Shown piece after piece: positions 6,479 through 10,892 of a stretch of DNA of 10,892 nucleotides (the stretch's first letter is position 1; every line of letters begins with the position of its first letter). The notes below the pieces were generated by a model. That model saw nothing but the letters and a program-made list of their open reading frames with translations, was not told where the DNA came from and ran no database searches. Position numbers and translations under genes: made by a program. This stretch comes from Thermodesulfovibrionales bacterium (GTDB taxonomy: Bacteria; Nitrospirota; Thermodesulfovibrionia; Thermodesulfovibrionales; Dissulfurispiraceae): NCBI GenBank assembly GCA_021129835.1, contig JAJOKM010000033.1, forward strand, positions 5,096 through 15,987, written 5' to 3'.

Positions 6479-7523
6479 GATCGTTGTCAGAGAGATTCCT
6501 GAAAAGATACTGATTATCAAACCAAGTTCCCTTGGCGATATCGTCCATAGTTTGCCGTTTCTTCAGGTTATAAGGAATTCTTTTCCTTCTGCTGAAATCC
6601 ACTGGGTTGTGGCAAAAGGGTTTGAGGGACTACTTAAAGACCATCCAATGATAAATAAGCTGTTGATTATCAAAAAAGACCAATGGAGGAAGCCTGCAAA
6701 TATAGGAAAGACGATAGTTGAGGTCAGAAGATTCTTTAGAGAGACCAGGAAAGAGTCATATGACGTGGCAATAGACCTGCAGGGACTTTTAAGAAGTGGC
6801 TTGATAATTTATGCTACCAAGGCACCCATAAGAGTTGGTTTTGAAGATGCAAGAGAGGGGGGCGATCTGTTTTATACGCATAAGGTTAAGACCGGAAAGG
6901 AGATGCACGCGGTGAACAAATATTTAGAGATAGCTTCCGCCATGGGTTTAAAAGTAGGCCGGGTAGAATTTCCTATGCCTCTTATCGGGGACGCATCGAA
7001 GAAGCCCAGACTAAAGGGAGGAGACAGGAAATATATTGTAGTCGTTCCAGGTGCCCGGTGGAGGACAAAAAGGTGGTCTGCCGAAAAATTCGGCGCCCTA
7101 ATCTCCATGCTCGAAACAGAGACCATAATAGTCGGAGCCGGCTCGGACACAAAGATGTCTGAAGAGATTAAGGCTAAATCAAACGGCAATGCCTTGTCAA
7201 TGGCAGGAAAGACAGATATAAAGGAGCTCATATTGATAATCAGAAATGCCGAGTATGTTATATGTAATGATTCAGGCCCAATGCATATAGCCGCTGCCCT
7301 CAACATACCGGTAATCGCAATCTTTGGGCCAACAAATCCTCTGAGGACGGGACCATATGGCAGCAATCATGTTATAATCAGGCGCGATATCGACTGTGCA
7401 CCGTGCTATAAGAAGACTTGTAAAGATATAAAGTGCATGGAGGACATCTCTGTGGAGACGGTATATAAAGCTATAGCGCAGAAGGGATTTGCAGGTCAGG
7501 CGGGAGTGACACTTCGAGCATAA
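6471..7523 (+). CDS. waaC: Lipopolysaccharide heptosyltransferase I-like GT9 glycosyltransferase
   Basis: This is a GT9 enzyme expected to transfer heptose from ADP-heptose to Kdo-lipid A at the cytoplasmic side of the inner membrane. ILIIKPSSLGDIVHSLP (13-29) is the WaaC-type opening, distinct from the NWIGDAV of WaaF. It is followed by DVAIDLQGLLRSGL (98-111), VVVPGARWRTKRW (190-202), AGKTDIKELI (245-254) and the conserved CNDSGPMHIAAALNIPVIAIFGPTNP (265-290). Near the C-terminus it has the same four-cysteine pattern as the upstream protein (Cys309, 312, 317 and 322). Length (350 aa) is normal or slightly long. Its ATG lies inside the end of the waaF fusion (8-base overlap) with no strong Shine-Dalgarno, which points to translational coupling. 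A different heptosyltransferase specificity cannot be excluded from sequence. Confidence 0.88.
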   Translation: MNKIVVREIPEKILIIKPSSLGDIVHSLPFLQVIRNSFPSAEIHWVVAKGFEGLLKDHPMINKLLIIKKDQWRKPANIGKTIVEVRRFFRETRKESYDVAIDLQGLLRSGLIIYATKAPIRVGFEDAREGGDLFYTHKVKTGKEMHAVNKYLEIASAMGLKVGRVEFPMPLIGDASKKPRLKGGDRKYIVVVPGARWRTKRWSAEKFGALISMLETETIIVGAGSDTKMSEEIKAKSNGNALSMAGKTDIKELILIIRNAEYVICNDSGPMHIAAALNIPVIAIFGPTNPLRTGPYGSNHVIIRRDIDCAPCYKKTCKDIKCMEDISVETVYKAIAQKGFAGQAGVTLRA

Positions 7524-7553
7524 AATCGCTCAAATTAGGTAAATGACGGAACG

Positions 7554-7572
7554 ATTCCGAACAAGTCGGAAT
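7554..7572. repeat. Small palindromic repeat with CATTCCGAC core
   Basis: ATTCCGA and TCGGAAT form a 7-bp stem around ACAAG, 30 bases after the waaC stop. On the minus strand it reads TGTCATTCCGACTTGT..., sharing CATTCCGAC with the direct repeat at the right window edge. It looks like a REP-type intergenic palindrome. No T-run follows closely, so a terminator is unlikely. Family membership is inferred. Confidence 0.45.
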
Positions 7573-7620
7573 GACAGGATAAGGCGGTAGGTATAAGTTA
7601 GATTTTTAGCCGAGAAAAAA

Positions 7621-7675
7621 AGAGGAGGAAATGCCATGTGGAAAGCAGGGCTTTGAGACGGTAAATGGTGAATAA
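7621..7675 (+). other. Strong ribosome-binding site with mini-ORFs ahead of the methyltransferase gene
   Basis: AGAGGAGG (7621-7628) is the best Shine-Dalgarno in this region. ATG 7631 opens a 14-codon frame (MPCGKQGFETVNGE) ending at 7675, and ATG 7636, at the ideal 7-base spacing, opens a 6-codon frame (MWKAGL) ending at 7656. The first overlaps the methyltransferase start at 7665 by 11 bases. This could be a leader peptide coupled to the downstream gene, or the remnant of a disrupted start. Whether either mini-ORF is translated is unknown. Confidence 0.4.
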
Positions 7676-8342
7676 AAAAGAAGAGAGATGGCAACTTGCG
7701 CAGCTAAAAGAAGATTCTTTCTGGAGAAGAGATAATGTCTTAGATTCTCAGATGGAGCGAGTTCTTTCTCGCTATGCATCGGTTATTAGTGAGATCTCGC
7801 AAAGCCTTACACCTGATTCAAAGATTCTCGATATTGGCTGTGGCCCAACTTGTGTTGGACAGTTATTTGTCGGTGGTTCAAAGACATATTTAGATCCGCT
7901 AATGGATTCCTATTTGAAAACACATTCAGAAAGACTCCCGGACGGGAAAAAGATTTGCAGCACAGCAGAAAGTATTCCGGAGCAGGATGAAAGTTTCGAT
8001 GTAGTGCTTTGCGTGAATGCCTTAGATCACATGATTGATCCTGCTGCTGCCCTTCAGGAAATTAGAAGAGTTATGAAGAAGGATGGCATGTTTATACTCG
8101 GCATCTTTCTTCATCCTGCACCAATAGCTATTGCGCGCAGGTTTATTGAAAAGCGGATGCCATTTTTTCGCGAGGATGCCCACCCGCATTCATATGCATT
8201 AAATCATATGCGAAAACTCTTATCTGAATTCTTCTCCATTCACCGTGAGATCAAGGTATTCAGAAAGAATACAGCCCTTGTTCCCTCGCTTCATCGAGAA
8301 GACTGGATGTTTATCTGCAAAAAACAGGACTCCGAAGCTTAG
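7665..8342 (+). CDS. Class I SAM-dependent methyltransferase (Methyltransf_11-like)
   Basis: This is a 225-aa soluble protein with the Rossmann-fold methyltransferase pattern. Motif I is KILDIGCGPTCVG (53-65). An acidic residue in TYLDPLMDSYL (Asp77) stands at the ribose-binding position. Motif IV-like FDVVLCVNALDHMIDP is at 111-126, and EIRRVMKKDGMFILGIF (132-148) is the post-motif helix and strand typical of Methyltransf_11. A hydrophobic patch (PAPIAIARRFIEKRMPFF) follows. The substrate is unknown; a neighbouring role in LPS or cell-surface modification is possible but unsupported. ATG 7665 directly follows an in-frame TAA (7662-7664), so no upstream extension is possible. Its own ribosome-binding site is poor, while a strong one lies 36 bases upstream in front of mini-ORFs. 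It ends 16 bases before the convergent comM-like gene, with no obvious terminator between them. Confidence 0.85.
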   Translation: MVNKKEERWQLAQLKEDSFWRRDNVLDSQMERVLSRYASVISEISQSLTPDSKILDIGCGPTCVGQLFVGGSKTYLDPLMDSYLKTHSERLPDGKKICSTAESIPEQDESFDVVLCVNALDHMIDPAAALQEIRRVMKKDGMFILGIFLHPAPIAIARRFIEKRMPFFREDAHPHSYALNHMRKLLSEFFSIHREIKVFRKNTALVPSLHREDWMFICKKQDSEA

Positions 8343-8358
8343 ATTATACACTGCCTAC

Positions 8359-9894
8359 TTAAAATTGATCTCTGTCGAGCGTCCTGTATTGTATCGCTTC
8401 TGCGATATGGTGGCTGTCAATGCTGGCCGATCCGTCTAAATCAGCAATTGTCTTTGAAACCTTTAATATCCTTGAATATGCCCTGGCGCTTAAACCGAGT
8501 TTTTGCATCGCTACATCTAAAAGGCTATGTGCACTCTCTGTAAGCTTGCAGTATTTTTTGATATGCCTCGTCTTCATCTGACCATTGGCAAATATCCTGT
8601 CGTCCTTGAATCTATTAAGTTGAACATCTCGCGCCTTTATTACTCTATGCCTTACATCCTCTGATTTTTCCCCAAAATAATCATTAGAAAGGTCTTTATA
8701 AGGCACAGCAGGTACATCTACGTGAATATCGATCCTGTCCATCAATGGCCCCGAGACCCTTGACCTGTAACGGGCGATCATATTAGGTGTGCATGTGCAT
8801 TGATGCCGTGAATTGTCTCCGTAGTAACCGCAGGGACACGGGTTCATGGATGAGACGAGAACGAACTGCGCAGGATATGTTACAGTTGCGGCTGCCCTCG
8901 AGACCGTAACGAATCCATTCTCTAAAGGCTGTCTCAAGACCTCGAGGACATTCCTTTTAAATTCGGGCAATTCATCCAGAAATAATATCCCGTGGTGCGC
9001 TAACGACACCTCGCCAGGCCTTGGTGTCTGCCCCCCGCCAATCAGGGCCACATCTGATATCGTATGGTGTGGTGACCTGAATGGTCTCGTCGCAAGGAGT
9101 GATTGTCCACTTTTCAGTAGCCCTGCAACGCTATGTGTCTTTGTTGTGTCCAGCGCCTCCGCAAAGGTCATCGGTGGCAGTATTGTCGGAAGGCGTTTTG
9201 ATAGCATTGTCTTACCGCTCCCGGGCGGACCAATCATCAATACATTGTGGGATCCCGCAGCGGCCACCTCTAATGCCCTTTTGGCATGCTCCTGCCCCTT
9301 AACATCAGAGAAGTCATCTTCGTATAGGGAGCCTTCTGTCATTGCTGCATGGCGGTCGATGGTGAAGGGCTCTTTTTTCGAAATGCCTCCTAAAAATTCT
9401 ATAGCATCAAGAAGACTATTCATCCTGAATACATCTATCCCATCTACTATCGCTGCCTCTGCAGCACTTTCTGCTGGTAAGATAATACCCTTTAATCCTA
9501 ATCTTTTTGCCTCCAATGCCATTGGCAAAACACCCCTTAATGGCTTTAGTCTCCCATCTAAGGAGAGTTCCCCGGCAAGCATATAGTCGGTCATAGAGTT
9601 TAGAGGCATTATGCCTTCTGATGCAATTATACCTATGGCGATAGGAAGGTCGAGGGAGGATCCCTCTTTCTTTAAATCCGCAGGTGCAAGGTTTATAGTA
9701 ATCTGTTTTAGAGGGAACCTAAAACCTATATTTTTAAGGGCAGCCTTTATCCTGTCTTTGCTCTCCTTTACCGAGGCATTAGGGAGCCCAACCATCGAGA
9801 AGTGGGGAAGACCTTTTGCCGATATATCTACCTCAACCTCTATTAAGTGTGCTTCAATACCTATAACATAAGCACTTAGAACCCTGGAAAGCAT
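8359..9894 (-). CDS. comM: ComM/YifB-family Mg-chelatase-like AAA+ ATPase
   Basis: A 511-aa AAA+ protein of the YifB/ComM family. ComM is a branch-migration helicase that helps integrate incoming DNA during natural transformation; in many non-competent bacteria its role is less clear. Domains in order: an N-terminal ribosomal-S5/Lon-like ChlI domain (about 1-165, with EVEVDISAKGLPHFSMVGLPNASVKES and NLAPADLKKEGSSLDLPIA), a Mg-chelatase AAA+ core with Walker A GPPGSGKTM (222-230) and Walker B ILFLDELPEF (303-312), and a C-terminal Mg_chelatase_C domain (about 415-508). Between them is a cysteine cluster, CPCGYYGDNSRHQCTC (353-368, four Cys), probably zinc-binding, and then RVSGPLMDRIDIH (379-391) with sensor arginines. 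It is full length. The start at 9894 fits the family opening (MLxxVxSA...GIEA) even though it lies inside the upstream radical SAM gene, so the overlap is genuine. Confidence 0.95.
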   Translation of the reverse strand: MLSRVLSAYVIGIEAHLIEVEVDISAKGLPHFSMVGLPNASVKESKDRIKAALKNIGFRFPLKQITINLAPADLKKEGSSLDLPIAIGIIASEGIMPLNSMTDYMLAGELSLDGRLKPLRGVLPMALEAKRLGLKGIILPAESAAEAAIVDGIDVFRMNSLLDAIEFLGGISKKEPFTIDRHAAMTEGSLYEDDFSDVKGQEHAKRALEVAAAGSHNVLMIGPPGSGKTMLSKRLPTILPPMTFAEALDTTKTHSVAGLLKSGQSLLATRPFRSPHHTISDVALIGGGQTPRPGEVSLAHHGILFLDELPEFKRNVLEVLRQPLENGFVTVSRAAATVTYPAQFVLVSSMNPCPCGYYGDNSRHQCTCTPNMIARYRSRVSGPLMDRIDIHVDVPAVPYKDLSNDYFGEKSEDVRHRVIKARDVQLNRFKDDRIFANGQMKTRHIKKYCKLTESAHSLLDVAMQKLGLSARAYSRILKVSKTIADLDGSASIDSHHIAEAIQYRTLDRDQF

Positions 9895-10777
9895 CTCTTT
9901 CTATAAACCTCTTTTCTATGTCGCTGGTAATTTTCTGCCTTGCCCTGCCCCACCGGGGTGCAATGAGGATATCATCAGGCGCTGTCGCAAATAACCTCTG
10001 CAACACAATTGCAGGAGACAGTCTCTCGATGAAATCTACAAGAAAATCCATGTATTCTTCATATTGGAATATCTGGAAGGGTCTCCTCATGTATTGCCCT
10101 GCTAAGAGGGACCCTTTTATTATCTGTAATTGATGTATTTTTAAAAATTCTATTGGAAGCCCTGAAATTACATCAGCCATTTGTAGCATTTCATCCCTCG
10201 TCTCTGTTGGAAATCCAGCAATGATATGGGCGCCGATGTGTATACCTTTCCCTGTTGTTAACTCAATAGCATCTAAAAATGCCTGATAGTCATGCCCCCG
10301 TAGGATATATTTTAGGGATTTATCATATATCGACTGGAGCCCATACTCGACCAGTATAAAGTAGCCCTCCGCCAGCGATTCCAATAACTCTATCTTTTCT
10401 TCATCTATGCAGTCAGGTCTCGTTCCTATGGCCAGGCCGACTACCGAAGGTTCTGATAATGCCTCCCTGTATATTCTTTCTAACTCAGATACAGAGGCAT
10501 AAGTGTTTGTAAATGACTGGAAATATACGAGAAACTCTTTGACATTGTATCTGGTAGAGAGATATTTTATCCCATTTTTTATCTGTTCTTCGAGAGAGAT
10601 TCCGGTCCTGCATTCTGATGGACTGAAACTGTCGTTATTGCAGTAAATACACCCTGTTGCCCCGAGGGTCCCATCCCTGTTGGGGCAGGTAAAACCTGCA
10701 TCCACATTTACCTTATAAACAGTGGCGCCAAATTTATTCTTGAGATATGCTCCAAAGGCATTGTATCGTCTGATCAT
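9854..10777 (-). CDS. TIGR01212/YhcC-family radical SAM protein
   Basis: A 307-aa radical SAM protein of the YhcC family, whose reaction is not established. The cluster-binding cysteines follow the family's spaced pattern rather than the classic CxxxCxxC: Cys31, Cys43 and Cys46 in CPNRDGTLGATGCIYC (31-46). Other family marks are VYFQSFTNTYA (84-94), GLAIGTRPDC (114-123), LVEYGLQSIYD (142-152), RGHDYQAF (160-167), IGAHIIAGFP (181-190), HQLQIIKGS (215-223) and the C-terminal RDAFQGSKC. Length equals the family norm. It overlaps the downstream comM-like gene by 41 bases in another frame. The overlap codes the last dozen or so residues, so only a short tail (about CLCYRY) goes beyond the usual family end. 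ATG 10777 has no Shine-Dalgarno; see the promoter entry. Related proteins with the tRNA-modification-type Elp3 fold exist, but function is not assigned here. Confidence 0.92.
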   Translation of the reverse strand: MIRRYNAFGAYLKNKFGATVYKVNVDAGFTCPNRDGTLGATGCIYCNNDSFSPSECRTGISLEEQIKNGIKYLSTRYNVKEFLVYFQSFTNTYASVSELERIYREALSEPSVVGLAIGTRPDCIDEEKIELLESLAEGYFILVEYGLQSIYDKSLKYILRGHDYQAFLDAIELTTGKGIHIGAHIIAGFPTETRDEMLQMADVISGLPIEFLKIHQLQIIKGSLLAGQYMRRPFQIFQYEEYMDFLVDFIERLSPAIVLQRLFATAPDDILIAPRWGRARQKITSDIEKRFIERDAFQGSKCLCYRY

Positions 10778-10782
10778 TATTA

Positions 10783-10812
10783 ATTATCTATTTTTGGTAG
10801 CCCTGATGTCAA
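10783..10812 (-). promoter_or_regulatory. Candidate promoter for the radical SAM - comM pair
   Basis: On the minus strand a perfect TTGACA (10807-10812) and GATAAT (10783-10788) are separated by 18 bases. Only 5 bases lie between the -10 and the ATG at 10777, so transcription would begin at or next to the start codon. There is no Shine-Dalgarno. This would give a leaderless message if the promoter is used; a promoter further upstream, outside the visible sequence, is the alternative. Confidence 0.45.
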
Positions 10813-10830
10813 ATATTCAGCAAATTTGAC
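10808..10830. promoter_or_regulatory. Inverted repeat overlapping the -35, possible operator
   Basis: GTCAAAT (10808-10814) and ATTTGAC (10824-10830) form a perfect 7-bp inverted repeat with a 9-base A/T-rich spacer. The left arm covers most of the candidate -35 hexamer of the minus-strand promoter. The centre-to-centre distance of 16 bases is compatible with a dimeric repressor. No regulator is identified and the role is inferred. Confidence 0.35.
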
Positions 10831-10859
10831 AAAGCGTAAAAAGCCTTAAAAAGCATTTT

Positions 10860-10892
10860 TCTGCCATTCCGACAGAGTCTGCCATTCCGACA
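10860..10892. repeat. Two direct copies of a 15-base repeat at the window edge
   Basis: TCTGCCATTCCGACA occurs at 10860-10874 and 10878-10892, separated by GAG (period 18). The second copy runs to the last base, so more copies may follow outside. The CATTCCGAC core also occurs on the minus strand of the palindrome at 7554-7572, suggesting a dispersed intergenic repeat family in this genome. Confidence 0.6.

Noticed and set aside
6872..7366. Minus-strand open frame (164 codons) opposite the waaC-like gene
   Set aside because: It is antisense to conserved GT9 motifs and has no credible start signals or domain.
8846..9586. Long plus-strand open frame (246 codons) within the comM-like gene
   Set aside because: It is antisense to a well-conserved ComM protein; the translation has no recognisable domain and is low-complexity Ser/Pro-rich, as expected for a shadow frame.
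10860..10892. CRISPR array at the right edge
   Set aside because: The repeat is only 15 bases with a 3-base gap; this does not fit repeat-spacer architecture.

Overview
The window carries nine protein-coding genes, with no rRNA, tRNA, CRISPR array or recognisable insertion sequence. It comes from a Gram-negative (diderm) bacterium: two heptosyltransferases and a heptose phosphatase domain build the inner core of lipopolysaccharide. I cannot name the taxon from sequence alone. The mix of a TRAP transporter, a GT9 pair carrying a four-cysteine motif, and scattered CATTCCGAC-type repeats reminds me of Desulfobacterota or Nitrospirota genomes, but this is an impression only.

Layout. Positions 1-2868 (+) hold a three-gene TRAP transporter operon: solute-binding protein (its 5' end lies outside the window), small permease and large permease. 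A strong hairpin sits between the binding-protein gene and the permease genes, and two terminator-like hairpins follow the large permease. Convergent to it, 3025-4677 (-) encodes a membrane histidine kinase with a double-Cache-like sensor and a divergent catalytic core, with no response regulator beside it. After a 265-base divergent intergenic region, 4943-7523 (+) is an LPS core pair. The first gene is a heptosyltransferase II fused to a GmhB-like HAD phosphatase. The second, overlapping the first by 8 bases, is a heptosyltransferase I-like enzyme. A lone class I methyltransferase follows (7665-8342, +). It converges on a minus-strand pair, 8359-10777, encoding a TIGR01212/YhcC-type radical SAM protein and a ComM/YifB-type AAA+ ATPase, which overlap by 41 bases. 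The right edge holds a candidate promoter for that pair and a 15-base direct repeat.

How the genes work together. The TRAP genes form one secondary uptake system driven by an ion gradient; the substrate is unknown but probably an organic acid. The fused WaaF-GmhB and WaaC-like proteins belong to one pathway: the phosphatase domain makes a precursor of ADP-heptose, and the two GT9 enzymes would attach heptoses to the Kdo-lipid A acceptor. The ComM-like and YhcC-like genes are probably co-transcribed housekeeping genes. In the lines I sampled by eye, the TRAP block is richer in G+C (about half or a little more) than the genes to its right (nearer 35-50%), so it may have a separate history.

I did not find a clear undescribed multi-gene system. 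The points most worth a second look are the WaaF-GmhB fusion, the TRAP intergenic hairpin, the degenerate orphan kinase, the strong ribosome-binding site feeding tiny ORFs ahead of the methyltransferase, and the promoter/palindrome arrangement ahead of the radical SAM gene.
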